Below, piece after piece: positions 19,350 through 29,503 of a stretch of DNA of 64,000 bases; the first letter of the stretch is position 1; every line of letters begins with the position of its first letter. The DNA lies in contig NZ_AP019649.1 of assembly GCF_009938165.1 (NCBI RefSeq), positions 372,001-436,000 on the forward strand. Reading direction: 5' to 3'. The notes beneath the pieces were generated by a model. The model saw only the letters and a list, made by a program, of their open reading frames with translations. It searched no databases and had not been told where the DNA came from. Source of the DNA: Vibrio taketomensis (GTDB lineage: Bacteria; Pseudomonadota; Gammaproteobacteria; Enterobacterales; Vibrionaceae). The translations under genes were made by a program, and so were the position numbers.

Positions 19350-20819
19350 ATGAGTGCAGAGTTGTTGATCAACGTAACTCCAAGCGAGACTCGCGTAGCG
19401 ATGATCGAAGAAGGGGTTTTGCAAGAGATCCATGTTGAACGCGAGGCCAAACGAGGCATCGTTGGTAATATCTACAAAGGTAAAGTGAGTCGCGTACTGC
19501 CTGGCATGCAGGCGGCTTTTGTTGATATCGGCTTGGATAAAGCCGCTTTTCTTCATGCCTCTGATATTGTGCCTCACACTGAGTGTGTAGCAGAAAACGA
19601 AAAGCAACAATTCCAAGTTCGTGACATTTCTGAATTGGTTCGTCAGGGCCAAGATATTGTGGTGCAGGTGGTAAAAGACCCACTTGGTACCAAAGGTGCT
19701 CGTCTAACGACGGACATTACTCTGCCTTCTCGCTATTTAGTGTTTATGCCTGGCGCAAGCCATGTTGGTGTCTCACAACGTATTGAAAGTGAGTCTGAGC
19801 GCGATCGTTTGAAAAAAGTGGTTGCTCACTATTGTGATGAAGACGGTGGCTTTATTATCCGCACTGCTGCAGAAGGTGCAGATGAGCAGGAGCTATCGCA
19901 AGATGCCGCATTTTTGAAGCGTTTGTGGACCAAAGTAAAAGAGCGTCGAGTGAAATACAAAACTCGCGCCACTCTATATGGGGAGCTTGGCCTTTCACAA
20001 CGTATCCTGCGTGATTTTGTTGGTACTGAGCTGAAGAAAATCTTGGTCGACTCACGGTTAGAATTTGAGAACCTCAAAGAGTTTACGTCGGAATATGTTC
20101 CTGAACTGACAGAGAAACTTGAGTTGTATGAAGGCGATAAGCCGATCTTTGATATGTACGACACTGAAAATGAAATTCAGCGTTCGTTAGATCGAAAAGT
20201 AGAGCTTAAATCTGGCGGTTATCTGATCATCGATCAAACCGAAGCTATGACCACCATTGATATCAATACTGGTGCTTTTGTTGGTCGTCGTAATTTAGAA
20301 GAGACGATTTTCAACACCAACGTAGAAGCGACCCAAGCGATTGCTCGTCAATTACGTTTGCGTAATCTCGGTGGCATTATCATTATTGACTTTATTGATA
20401 TGGTTTCGGAAGAACATCGTCGTCGCGTTGTAGTATCGCTCGATAACGCACTGAGCAAAGATCGTGTGAAAACCAATATTAATGGTTTTACAAGCCTTGG
20501 TTTAGTGGAGATGACACGTAAGCGCACTCGTGAGAGCATCGAACATGTATTATGTTCAACCTGTCCGACTTGTGAAGGTCGTGGCCGAGTGAAAACAGTC
20601 GAAACGGTTTGCTATGAAATTCTGCGTGAAATTACGCGCGTTAACCGTGCTTATGATGCCGACAATTTTGTGGTTTACGCATCACCTGCAGTGGCAGATG
20701 CGTTGCATGGTGATGAATCTCATGCACTTGCTGAACTGGAAGTATTTATTGGTAAACAGGTCAAAATCCAATCAGAGCCGCTCTATATTCAAGAGCATTT
20801 TGACGTGGTAATGATGTAG
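19350..20819 (+). CDS. rng: Ribonuclease G
   Basis: Endoribonuclease of the RNase E/G family (489 aa), which matures the 5' end of 16S rRNA and takes part in mRNA decay. An S1-like RNA-binding domain spans about 35-125. The metal-binding catalytic aspartates are at Asp304 (TIDINTG) and Asp347 (IIIIDFIDM), matching the known RNase E/G positions. The zinc-link cysteines are Cys402 and Cys405. The long C-terminal scaffold of RNase E is absent, which identifies it as RNase G. It is preceded by an AAGGGG-type ribosome site. Confidence 0.96.
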   Translation: MSAELLINVTPSETRVAMIEEGVLQEIHVEREAKRGIVGNIYKGKVSRVLPGMQAAFVDIGLDKAAFLHASDIVPHTECVAENEKQQFQVRDISELVRQGQDIVVQVVKDPLGTKGARLTTDITLPSRYLVFMPGASHVGVSQRIESESERDRLKKVVAHYCDEDGGFIIRTAAEGADEQELSQDAAFLKRLWTKVKERRVKYKTRATLYGELGLSQRILRDFVGTELKKILVDSRLEFENLKEFTSEYVPELTEKLELYEGDKPIFDMYDTENEIQRSLDRKVELKSGGYLIIDQTEAMTTIDINTGAFVGRRNLEETIFNTNVEATQAIARQLRLRNLGGIIIIDFIDMVSEEHRRRVVVSLDNALSKDRVKTNINGFTSLGLVEMTRKRTRESIEHVLCSTCPTCEGRGRVKTVETVCYEILREITRVNRAYDADNFVVYASPAVADALHGDESHALAELEVFIGKQVKIQSEPLYIQEHFDVVMM

Positions 20820-20829
20820 TAGGCAAGGC

Positions 20830-23800
20830 GTGAGTTTATTTAATCGTATTGCTAAAGGCTGTTTATGGCTAGTTCTAACGGTAATGGTGTTGCTCGCCAT
20901 TACCGTAACTGCACTACGCATTACGCTGCCGCAACTCAATCATTTTCAAAAAGAAATCCAAGCTTGGGTAAATCAAGGAACCGGGCTGGATTTTGAAATT
21001 GGCCAAATCAGTGGTTTTTGGCGCAATACCCACCCCTCTCTTTCGCTGGTGGACATTCGTGCCAAAACGCCGAAAGAGAGTGGCATTGGTTTTTCTGCTA
21101 AAACGGTTGAAATTGAGTTTGACTTGATTCAGTCGTTGCTTCAGTTAGAGCCGGTTGTAGCGGATCTCAACGTTTATGCATTAAATGTTGATATGCGAGC
21201 AGTTAAGTGGAGTCAAACTGATGACTCTCCACAACTTTCTCCTCAAGATGATCAGAAAAGCGTGATTGAACAGTTAGATAAACTACTGTTACGCCAGCTC
21301 GATCATTTCTCATTAAAAGATTCAACGGTTTACCTTACTTCAGTCAGTGGTGAAGAGCGCAGATTGGACATCGCGCAATTAAAATGGAGTAACCAAGGCC
21401 GTCACCATGCTGCTGAAGGTGAAATCACTATTCCTGAAGCAAAGTTCAACTCTCTGGATGTTAAAGCCCAGTTTGTTGACCATGGATCTCTACTTGATGT
21501 GTCTGGCGAGTTTTATCTCTCGGCTGAAAATATTCTTTTAACACCATGGCTGACTGAGTACTTACAACAAGAGACTGGCATTGAAAAAGGTCAGGTGAGT
21601 TTTAATGCATGGCTGACGTTAGAGCGAAACAAACCAGTAAGTGCTTACTTAGAGCTTTTACCCTCAGATCTAGTTTGGCAGGAAGATGGCCAACATGAGC
21701 TACTGTTTGAGTCGGGTGTGTTTGTACTTGAGCCCCAAGCTCAAGGTTGGCAAGTAAATGCCCACTCACTCAATGTTAGAACTGATGACAAACCATGGCC
21801 TAAACTCGACTTTGTACTGAATTGGCAGCCAGAGAGTTGGAAAATCAATCTTTCCGAGCTCGATCTCGGGGCTATTTCGCCATTAGCCAAATTGGCACCC
21901 CACTCAGAGTCGATCACGCAAGTGCTTGACCAGTTAGCGCTTTCGGGGCGCGTGGAAGATATTCGTCTGCAGATGGGGCAGAACATCGAATCCTTACAAT
22001 ACTCAGCGAATTTAACCCGTGGTGAGATGAAGCAATGGTCATTGTTACCAGGGGTTCATCATCTCCAAGCGAAAGTGAGTGGTGACTATCACCAGGCGCT
22101 CATAAAAGCGCGTTTGGTGGATGATGTCTTACCTTATGGCGACGTATTTCAATCACCGCTCAGAATCAAGCAAGGTGAAGTGGATTTAGTTTGGCAAAAT
22201 CTAGGCGAGCAAGGTTCACGCATTTGGGCTGACAAAGTGACGGTGGCGACACCTGATTTACAAGCGTTGGGGGCATTTAGGCTCGATTTCCCGCGTGACA
22301 AAAGTCCATTCCTTTCATTTTACGCAGAAGCTGATCTATTTAACGCTGGTGAAACGTGGCGCTATTTACCAACGCCAGCATTGGGACAAGAGCTCACGGA
22401 TTATTTATCAACGGCAATTCAAGGTGGTCAAGCAAAGACTGCCAAATTACTTTGGTATGGTGACTTAGATCAGTTCCCGTATCAAAAGCATGACGGTGTG
22501 TTTCAAGCTTGGGTAGCACTTAAAAATGGTGCCTATAGTTTTGAAACCACATGGCCAACGATTACGGATTTGCAATTAGATTTACTGTTCGAAAATGATG
22601 CGATGTATCTAGATTCGCGTAGCGCTAATTTAAGTGGTTTGCGTGCAAATCGTATTACAGGGCGAATTCCAGAGTTAGCTGAAGGTGGCCATATTGAAAT
22701 AGAAGCTTCAGTTTCAGGGCAAGGCGATAAAGTTCGTGATTACATGATGGCTTCGCCGTTAGTTGATTCGGTTGGTGCTGCGCTAACCGCAGTGCAAGTT
22801 GATGGCAAAGTCAGTTCCAAGTTCCAACTTAACGTACCGTTTGAGGATTACGATACTCGCGCATGGGGGTATGCAGAACTCAAGAATAATCAGGTGGCAA
22901 TCAATGCTCCACCAATGATGCTCGACAACGTTTCTGGTCGAATTGAGTTTGATAACGATGTGGTGAGTGCTGCGGGTCTCTCGGCGAAGTTGCTCGAACA
23001 ACCGGTTTCAATCGACTTTAATGGGGAAAGTGCGGATAAGGGATACAACGTCTCTGTCGATGTGTTGGGAGATTGGACGACCAAACCGCTGGAACACTAT
23101 GTCGGTGAGAAGTGGTTAAAACCTGTGTCAGGCTCGCTACCGTGGCAAACCAATGTTGATATTCAGCTTAACGATGTCGGTTTTACCTATCAGATTGATG
23201 CGAGTGCCGATCTGCAAATGTTAGCAAGTACTTACCCATACCCGTTGAATCATTCTATGGGTCAGGCAGGTAAAGCGAAATTACAGGCATCAGGTAACCA
23301 AGAAACGGTCTCTGCACGCTTACAGTTGGATGACTTTAAGTACCAAACAGAAATCGATTTGCGTCCAGATGTTCCAGTGCTTGATGCTACCAACATTGTG
23401 GTAGGCAAAGGCAGCTTCAAAATCAGTCCTATCGTGGGTCATGATTTGCAAGTTAGAACCGATAAGTTTGACATGGATGCTTGGATTGAGATGTTCACGG
23501 CGTCTGAGCAACAAACGAGTTCGGTGTTGTCTGAGCTAAATACACCTAAGATTCCAATGCCCCAGCGTGTGGATATTAATAGCGATGAATTGAAACTGGC
23601 AGGAATGGAATGGAACGACGTTAATTTTGATGCGAAACGAAAAAATTTAGGTTGGTATATCAACCTAACCAGTCAGCAAGCGCAGGGTGAAGCAAGTTAT
23701 ATTGAGCCTTATGACTTGTCGGTGAAGCTTGATCATTTACATCTGTTTTTCCCTGAGTTAGAAAATGAAAACGTTAAACGACGTAGTTTGCTTGAAGCCG

Positions 23801-24699
23801 AAGACCCAACAGAGCCTTTGGTGAATGATTTTGAGCGATCACTACATCAAAAATTACCTAACATCACATTGGCGATCGATGACTTGTGGGTACAAGGTTA
23901 CAAGTTAGGAAAGGCTCATTTGGACATGCAGCGTCAAGGTGATCGTCTCGAATGGCGTGAATTGTCATTGAAAAGCGGCAGCAGCCAAGTCAGTTCATCG
24001 GGCAGTTGGCTACTGGCTGGAGATAAAAATCAAACATCAATGCAACTTTCACTGTCAGGTAAAAATAACAGTGAAGTGATGGAAAGATTTGGCATTTCAT
24101 CTGGAATTCAGAAAGCACCTTTTGATATTCGTGCCAAACTTAAATGGGACGGCGCGCCTTGGTCAATGCGAGTCAGCAGTTTGAGTGGTGATGTAGACAG
24201 TAAACTTGGTAAGGGCTTTATCTCTGATGTGAGCGGCGCGGCAAGGTTACTGGGAGTGTTCAGTTTAGATTCGATCATTCGTAAAATGCAGCTCGATTTT
24301 AGCGATGTCTTTGATAAAGGGATGGCATTTAACTCTATCACGGGCAGTGGTGAGATTAAGAATGGTGTTTTCTTAACGAACGACATTAAGATGGACGCAA
24401 TCGCCGGTGATATGACCATTAAAGGTCTAGCGAATTTAAATAATCGAACGGTTGATGCAGAAGTTAACTTTGTGCCAGATATTACCTCAGGCATTCCGGT
24501 GTTAAGTGCATTTGCAGTTACGCCGCAAACCGCACTGTATGTGCTGGCAGTCACGACTGTGTTGTCGCCCGTTGTTGAGGTATTTACGCAGGTTGATTAT
24601 GAAGTTAAAGGCCCGCTTGAATCTCCGGTAGTTAGAGAAATTTCACGTAGCAAAGGTGAGTTTAAACTCCCTAAGAAATTACTTGAGGCAGCAAAATAA
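20830..24699 (+). CDS. yhdP: YhdP, AsmA-like envelope lipid-transport protein
   Basis: Very large (1289 aa) AsmA-family protein with one N-terminal membrane segment at about residues 9-30. A long periplasmic repeat-rich beta-structure follows, with DUF3971-type sequence in the middle and an AsmA-like C-terminal region. Family members TamB, YdbH and YhdP are proposed to form periplasm-spanning grooves that carry phospholipids to the outer membrane. It starts with GTG at 20830, ten bases after rng. Neighbouring nit and tldD follow on the same strand at 12- and 9-base spacing, suggesting one transcript. Confidence 0.92.
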   Translation: MSLFNRIAKGCLWLVLTVMVLLAITVTALRITLPQLNHFQKEIQAWVNQGTGLDFEIGQISGFWRNTHPSLSLVDIRAKTPKESGIGFSAKTVEIEFDLIQSLLQLEPVVADLNVYALNVDMRAVKWSQTDDSPQLSPQDDQKSVIEQLDKLLLRQLDHFSLKDSTVYLTSVSGEERRLDIAQLKWSNQGRHHAAEGEITIPEAKFNSLDVKAQFVDHGSLLDVSGEFYLSAENILLTPWLTEYLQQETGIEKGQVSFNAWLTLERNKPVSAYLELLPSDLVWQEDGQHELLFESGVFVLEPQAQGWQVNAHSLNVRTDDKPWPKLDFVLNWQPESWKINLSELDLGAISPLAKLAPHSESITQVLDQLALSGRVEDIRLQMGQNIESLQYSANLTRGEMKQWSLLPGVHHLQAKVSGDYHQALIKARLVDDVLPYGDVFQSPLRIKQGEVDLVWQNLGEQGSRIWADKVTVATPDLQALGAFRLDFPRDKSPFLSFYAEADLFNAGETWRYLPTPALGQELTDYLSTAIQGGQAKTAKLLWYGDLDQFPYQKHDGVFQAWVALKNGAYSFETTWPTITDLQLDLLFENDAMYLDSRSANLSGLRANRITGRIPELAEGGHIEIEASVSGQGDKVRDYMMASPLVDSVGAALTAVQVDGKVSSKFQLNVPFEDYDTRAWGYAELKNNQVAINAPPMMLDNVSGRIEFDNDVVSAAGLSAKLLEQPVSIDFNGESADKGYNVSVDVLGDWTTKPLEHYVGEKWLKPVSGSLPWQTNVDIQLNDVGFTYQIDASADLQMLASTYPYPLNHSMGQAGKAKLQASGNQETVSARLQLDDFKYQTEIDLRPDVPVLDATNIVVGKGSFKISPIVGHDLQVRTDKFDMDAWIEMFTASEQQTSSVLSELNTPKIPMPQRVDINSDELKLAGMEWNDVNFDAKRKNLGWYINLTSQQAQGEASYIEPYDLSVKLDHLHLFFPELENENVKRRSLLEAEDPTEPLVNDFERSLHQKLPNITLAIDDLWVQGYKLGKAHLDMQRQGDRLEWRELSLKSGSSQVSSSGSWLLAGDKNQTSMQLSLSGKNNSEVMERFGISSGIQKAPFDIRAKLKWDGAPWSMRVSSLSGDVDSKLGKGFISDVSGAARLLGVFSLDSIIRKMQLDFSDVFDKGMAFNSITGSGEIKNGVFLTNDIKMDAIAGDMTIKGLANLNNRTVDAEVNFVPDITSGIPVLSAFAVTPQTALYVLAVTTVLSPVVEVFTQVDYEVKGPLESPVVREISRSKGEFKLPKKLLEAAK

Positions 24700-24711
24700 G
24701 GAGGTTAACTC

Positions 24712-25530
24712 ATGGATAGAGTTGGCTTAGTACAAATGAACTCAGGGGCAAATCCTGAAGAGAATTTAGCTTATATCGAGCAGCAAGTTGGAGCATTGGC
24801 AGAACAAGGTGCGACTTGGATTGTCCTTCCTGAAAATGCATTAGTGTTTGGCTCGCGCGGTGATTATCACACGCATGCTGAAAGGCAAGCCATAGGTTCG
24901 ATACAATTACAGCTATCGACAATGGCTAAAAGGCACCGTGTTTGGCTGGTCGTCGGAAGTTTCCCCATTCAAAGGGAAAATGGCGTGACGACGACATTAT
25001 TGGTTTTTGATAATGACGGGCAATTGGTCGCCAGTTACGACAAGTTACACATGTTTGATGTGGATGTCGCAGATAGTCATCAACGTTATCGCGAGTCCGA
25101 GACGTTTTTGCCAGGCAAAGAAATCGTGACGGTTGAGACGCCTTTTGCTCATTTAGGGTTGAGTATTTGCTATGATGTGCGATTCCCTCAGCTCTATACA
25201 GAACTGGCAAAGCGTGGGGCGAATGTGATCGTCGTACCGGCTGCATTTACAGCCGTGACGGGGCGAATTCATTGGCAACCATTACTTACCGCACGAGCGA
25301 TTGAAACTCAATCATGGATTGTTGCGGTTAATCAGACTGGATTTCATCAAGGGGGACGCCAAACATGGGGTCACTCAATGGTGATTTCTCCTTGGGGAGA
25401 AGTCGTTGCTAGTCTTGGGACAGAGCCAAGTAATTTGTTAGTGGATATAGACTTAACAACAGTTTCAGAGATCAGGACGACTATGCCAGTTATGCAGCAC
25501 AATCGTTTTGATAATCGAATTAAACAATAA
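24712..25530 (+). CDS. Carbon-nitrogen hydrolase (Nit/omega-amidase family)
   Basis: Cytoplasmic nitrilase-superfamily amidase of 272 residues. The Glu-Lys-Cys catalytic triad is visible as Glu41 (LPENALVF), Lys111 (YDKLHMFD) and Cys153 (SICYDVRFP). The length and the RFPQLYTEL motif fit the Nit1/YbeM branch, whose members hydrolyse deaminated glutathione. The exact substrate here is inferred from that branch. A GGAGG ribosome site sits a few bases upstream. Confidence 0.9.
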   Translation: MDRVGLVQMNSGANPEENLAYIEQQVGALAEQGATWIVLPENALVFGSRGDYHTHAERQAIGSIQLQLSTMAKRHRVWLVVGSFPIQRENGVTTTLLVFDNDGQLVASYDKLHMFDVDVADSHQRYRESETFLPGKEIVTVETPFAHLGLSICYDVRFPQLYTELAKRGANVIVVPAAFTAVTGRIHWQPLLTARAIETQSWIVAVNQTGFHQGGRQTWGHSMVISPWGEVVASLGTEPSNLLVDIDLTTVSEIRTTMPVMQHNRFDNRIKQ

Positions 25531-25539
25531 GAGCGAAAT

Positions 25540-26985
25540 ATGACCATTAATCACGTAGAAGAAGCCCTTCTAAAACCTGCAGGTCTCACCGAGCAGGATA
25601 TCGCAGCGACTCTAGAGAGTATTGCGACGCGTCAGATTGACTACGCTGATATCTATTTTCAATCCAGCTGGCATGAGTCGTTGGTACTCGAAGATAGTAT
25701 TATTAAAGATGGTTCATTTAATATTGATTGCGGCTTGGGTGTACGTGCGGTTACCGGTGAAAAAACAGGTTTTGCCTACTCAGACCAAATTCAGCTTGAT
25801 GGTTTAAAGCAAAGCGCAATTGCGGCGCGCGGTATTGCTCAGCAAGGTCAAAATGGCAAAGTTCAGGCGTTTAAACGTACGGATAATCAAGCTTACTATG
25901 CGGCTGTTAACCCTCTTCAGTGTTGGGAGAAACAGCAAAAAACCGCTCTCCTGAAAGAACTCGATGCTTATATCCGTACCAAAGAGCCGTTAATTCAAGA
26001 AGTTTCTATCAGTTTAAGTGGTGTGCATGAGCAGATGTTGGTTGCCGCAACTGATGGCACTTATGCTGGTGATATTCGTCCATTAGTTCGTCTATCGATT
26101 ACAGTACTTGCACAACGTGGTGACCGTCGTGAACGTGGTAGTGCTGGTGGCGGTGGTCGTTTTAGCTATGATTACTTCCTGACTTCAGAACAAGGCCAAC
26201 AGATTGCTTATCAATATGCGGATGAAGCGATTCGCATGGCGTTAGTGAATTTAGACGCGGATGCAGCGCCTGCAGGTGCAATGCCAGTTGTGTTAGGTTC
26301 TGGTTGGCCTGGTGTATTGCTCCATGAAGCAGTCGGCCATGGCTTAGAAGGCGACTTTAACCGTAAAGAATCTTCAGTATTTAGTGGCCGTGTTGGTGAG
26401 CAAGTGACATCTAAGCATTGTACGATTGTGGATGATGGCACGTTGAAAGATCTTCGTGGTTCACTCAACGTGGATGATGAGGGCGTGGCTGGTCAATACA
26501 ATATGCTGATCGAAAATGGCGTACTGAAAGGCTACATGCAAGATAAGTTAAATGCACGCCTTATGGGCGTTGCGCCAACAGGTAATGGTCGTCGTGAATC
26601 TTATGCGCATCTTCCTATGCCACGTATGACGAATACTTATATGTTGCCGGGTGAGCATACGCCAGAAGAGATCATCTCAACAGTGAAGAAAGGCTTGTAC
26701 GCACCAAACTTTGGTGGTGGTCAGGTAGATATCACTTCTGGTAAGTTTGTGTTCTCGACTTCAGAAGCTTACTTAATTGAAGACGGCAAGATCACTCGCC
26801 CAGTCAAAGGCGCGACGTTAATTGGCTCTGGTATTGAAGCGATGCAGCAGGTATCGATGGTCGGTAATGACTTGAGTATCGACCGTGGCGTTGGTGTGTG
26901 CGGTAAAGCAGGTCAAAGTGTGCCGGTTGGTGTTGGTCAGCCAACACTTAAACTTGATTCCATCACCGTAGGTGGTACCGAGTAG
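25540..26985 (+). CDS. tldD: Metalloprotease TldD
   Basis: TldD subunit (481 aa) of the TldD/TldE zinc protease, which degrades unfolded peptides and in some species matures microcins or affects CcdA turnover. The zinc-binding HExxxH motif is His262-Glu263...His267 (HEAVGH). The usual glycine-rich motifs [10 protein letters not shown] and [17 protein letters not shown] are intact. The partner tldE (pmbA) is not in this window. It ends the + strand block and is followed by a strong terminator. Confidence 0.95.
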   Translation: MTINHVEEALLKPAGLTEQDIAATLESIATRQIDYADIYFQSSWHESLVLEDSIIKDGSFNIDCGLGVRAVTGEKTGFAYSDQIQLDGLKQSAIAARGIAQQGQNGKVQAFKRTDNQAYYAAVNPLQCWEKQQKTALLKELDAYIRTKEPLIQEVSISLSGVHEQMLVAATDGTYAGDIRPLVRLSITVLAQRGDRRERGSAGGGGRFSYDYFLTSEQGQQIAYQYADEAIRMALVNLDADAAPAGAMPVVLGSGWPGVLLHEAVGHGLEGDFNRKESSVFSGRVGEQVTSKHCTIVDDGTLKDLRGSLNVDDEGVAGQYNMLIENGVLKGYMQDKLNARLMGVAPTGNGRRESYAHLPMPRMTNTYMLPGEHTPEEIISTVKKGLYAPNFGGGQVDITSGKFVFSTSEAYLIEDGKITRPVKGATLIGSGIEAMQQVSMVGNDLSIDRGVGVCGKAGQSVPVGVGQPTLKLDSITVGGTE

Positions 26986-27061
26986 TTAACGCTTTGATTT
27001 TCTGGGCGAGAGCACTTCGTTTCGAGTACAGAAAACGACTTTCTTTAACGCTCTATTTTAT

Positions 27062-27100
27062 TAATAAGGCTGACGAAATGACGTCAGCCTTATTATTTTT
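27062..27100 (+). terminator. Intrinsic terminator after tldD
   Basis: A 14-bp perfect stem (27062-27075 with 27082-27095) around a 6-base loop, followed by a short T-run. It lies between the convergent tldD and arcA genes; the A-rich left flank would also let it work for arcA. Confidence 0.8.
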
Positions 27101-27183
27101 AGCAGCTCTACAGCTTCATTCTTAGTTCTAGATTATCGTCTCTCAACTCTTGTACTCGTTTCTTCAAGCGCTGCACCTTAAAC

Positions 27184-28404
27184 TTAAATGTCATCCCTTT
27201 CTATTGGGCAACTCATACAACGCGCACCACCGCGCCCTCGACCGAGTTCATTACCTGGAATAGGTAATACAGTGATGCCTGCCTTGTCATATTTTTCATT
27301 GGTATAAACGTTACGTTCATAGCCGATTACCACACCGGGTTTGACGGTTAAGACATTATTGGCGTCGTTCCATTGTTCTCGTTCGGCTTCATAACTGTCA
27401 CCACCAGTGGTGATAATTTTTAGCGCATCCAATCCCAACGCTTTCTCAATCGAGCCCATAAGATCATTGGTTTGCTCAATATGCATTTGTTGATCGTTCT
27501 TCGGCGTTAAGCACCATGTGTTAATGTCTTTGTGGACGATTTCAGGGTAGAGCGAGAATGTATCTACATCCATGTGAGTCATGACGGTATCAAGATGCAT
27601 GCAGGCTCGGTTTTTTGGTAGCTCAGTTACAATGACTTGCGACGCTTGGCCATGTTTAAACAGTTGCGCAGCTAGATTCTCGACGCCTTGCGGGGTGGAG
27701 CGCTCAGAAATCGCCATTAATACAGCCCCTTTACCAATGACTAACACATCGCCACCTTCAATCGTGGCATTGTCGTAATGTAGATCTTCGTTACCAAAAT
27801 ATTTGATGAAATCTTGTCCTGCAAAAGTCGGGTGCCAATGGTAGATTGCACGAAGATGATTAGTCTCTCGCTGGCGCGCAGGCATCATCATTGGGTTGAG
27901 GGAAACGCCGCCATAAACCCAGCATGAAGTATCACGCGTAAACAGATGGTTAGGTAGTGGCTCAATGGCAAAATCAAGTGCGCGGTTTAACTTGGGAAGT
28001 ATGGACGCTGATTTAAATGGCAGCTCTGAATAAGCCAAGCCACCGAGTAAAACACAAGCTAAATGCTCGTTGTCCATTTCTGATAGGTAATGGCGAAAAT
28101 CACGAGCAAACATCGGCCCATAACGGAAATCGGAAATTTGAGTGTTGAGCAGCCACTCTCGCGCGTCTGGAATTGCCAAGGTTTCTACAAGGAGGTCATG
28201 TAGTAGTAAGACTTCAACATCTTGCCCCCTTAAAGTATTGGCAAAAATATCGTGTTCTTCACCAGCCGCTTCCACTGCCAATACGTCATCAAATAGCAAA
28301 TCGTGGCAGTTAGATGGGGTGAGATGGGTTAGGGCGCGCTCAGGTCGATGTAGCAGCACTCGTTTTAACTGTCCAACTTCAGAGCCTATATACAACTTAC
28401 TCAT
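27184..28404 (-). CDS. arcA: Arginine deiminase
   Basis: Converts arginine to citrulline and ammonia, the first step of the arginine deiminase pathway, in the cytoplasm. The protein has 406 residues, standard for ArcA. The nucleophile is Cys396 in the C-terminal GGARCMSCP motif. Substrate-binding motifs FTRDTSCWV and [10 protein letters not shown] are present. No arcB, arcC or arcD neighbours lie beside it; a carbamoyltransferase gene (argF) is 24 kb away. A weak half-site for ArgR may lie upstream near 28475-28495. Regulation by ArgR is plausible but unproven. Confidence 0.95.
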   Translation of the reverse strand: MSKLYIGSEVGQLKRVLLHRPERALTHLTPSNCHDLLFDDVLAVEAAGEEHDIFANTLRGQDVEVLLLHDLLVETLAIPDAREWLLNTQISDFRYGPMFARDFRHYLSEMDNEHLACVLLGGLAYSELPFKSASILPKLNRALDFAIEPLPNHLFTRDTSCWVYGGVSLNPMMMPARQRETNHLRAIYHWHPTFAGQDFIKYFGNEDLHYDNATIEGGDVLVIGKGAVLMAISERSTPQGVENLAAQLFKHGQASQVIVTELPKNRACMHLDTVMTHMDVDTFSLYPEIVHKDINTWCLTPKNDQQMHIEQTNDLMGSIEKALGLDALKIITTGGDSYEAEREQWNDANNVLTVKPGVVIGYERNVYTNEKYDKAGITVLPIPGNELGRGRGGARCMSCPIERDDI

Positions 28405-28953
28405 TTCGTATCCTTACGTTAAGTCTTAAACTATTTATGACAATGTTAACAAAAAGATGCAAGTGTGTTTTTATAAGTGAATAGTAATGAAATGGCGAAT
28501 ATGTAGTGATTCATGCTAAAAATAAGCCTTATCTAAAGAGTGTTATCACTAAGCTTTGTGGGGATTGGCAGTCAAACTATCGGGTACTTATTCGTATCGA
28601 TGTTGTTGAATCGAAGTTGAAATGACAGACATAACCCAGCCTTTGTTTGTGATGCTGAGATCTTCAGTTTTTGATGGTATTGATGACGAACGCCTAGTTA
28701 TGCAAAGTACATTTATAACCACTCAGGGAGTAGGAAGAGCGAGTTTCTACTGAGGCAATAGATTGTTCTAAATTGGCGTGTGGTGAATAAAAGCGTTTTA
28801 TCTTTGATTTTACCGTGAGAGCCCATGGTCAAATGCTAAGATGGTAAGAAAGATCATATCAAGCGGCGATTCTAGGTAGTATTTTTTGTTGAACCGTGCG
28901 ATATTTCGTCGCGAGAAATCGTCATTATTGTTATTACACTCTGGAGCACAACT
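28405..28953. other. 549-base divergent intergenic region arcA / rraB
   Basis: Contains no convincing gene. It must hold the promoters for arcA (-) and rraB (+). One short frame at 28622-28753 (+) would encode 43 residues starting MTDITQPLFVML; it has a poor ribosome site and I recognise no family. The region is A+T-rich near arcA, where a single weak ARG-box-like half-site is visible. It may be an eroded gene remnant. Confidence 0.5.
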
Positions 28954-29376
28954 ATGTCTCACGAAGATGAATATCTATCAGTAGAAGAATTAATTGAGAT
29001 TCAAAAGGAAGAGACTCGCGATATTATCCAAGCATTGCTAGAAGATGGCAGTGATCCAGATGCGTTATACGAGATTGAGCATCACCTTTTCGCTGAAGAT
29101 TTCGATACGCTAGAAAAAGCCGTCGTTGAAGCGTTCAAAATGGGCTTTGAAGTCCTAGAAGCGGAAGAGACAGAAGATGAAGACGGCAACAAACTTCTTT
29201 GTTGTGATGCAACGATGGAATCAGTACTAAATGCTGAAGCTATCGATGCACAAGTAGAGAAACTTGTTCACCTAGCAGAGAAGTACGACATCATCTATGA
29301 CGGGTGGGGCACTTACTACGAAGGTGAAGATGCGCTGTTCTCTGACGAAGATGAAGAAGACGACGAAGATTACTAA
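28954..29376 (+). CDS. rraB: Regulator of RNase E activity B (RraB)
   Basis: Small acidic protein (140 aa) that binds RNase E and inhibits or changes its cleavage specificity. The RraB fold is recognisable ([17 protein letters not shown] start, conserved [10 protein letters not shown] near the C-terminus), followed by the usual very acidic tail ([11 protein letters not shown]). It stands alone with its own upstream region. With rng in the same window, two RNA-decay factors are encoded here, though not in one operon. Confidence 0.93.
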   Translation: MSHEDEYLSVEELIEIQKEETRDIIQALLEDGSDPDALYEIEHHLFAEDFDTLEKAVVEAFKMGFEVLEAEETEDEDGNKLLCCDATMESVLNAEAIDAQVEKLVHLAEKYDIIYDGWGTYYEGEDALFSDEDEEDDEDY

Positions 29377-29503
29377 TTTTTTGTCGAATCAGTTTTAGAA
29401 AATACCAGCCAAGCGCTGGTATTTTTGTTTATTGTGTAGATTGCATATTCAAAACGATTGATTATACTCATGCCAATATTGATCTAGCGCAAGTTTGTAT
29501 AAC

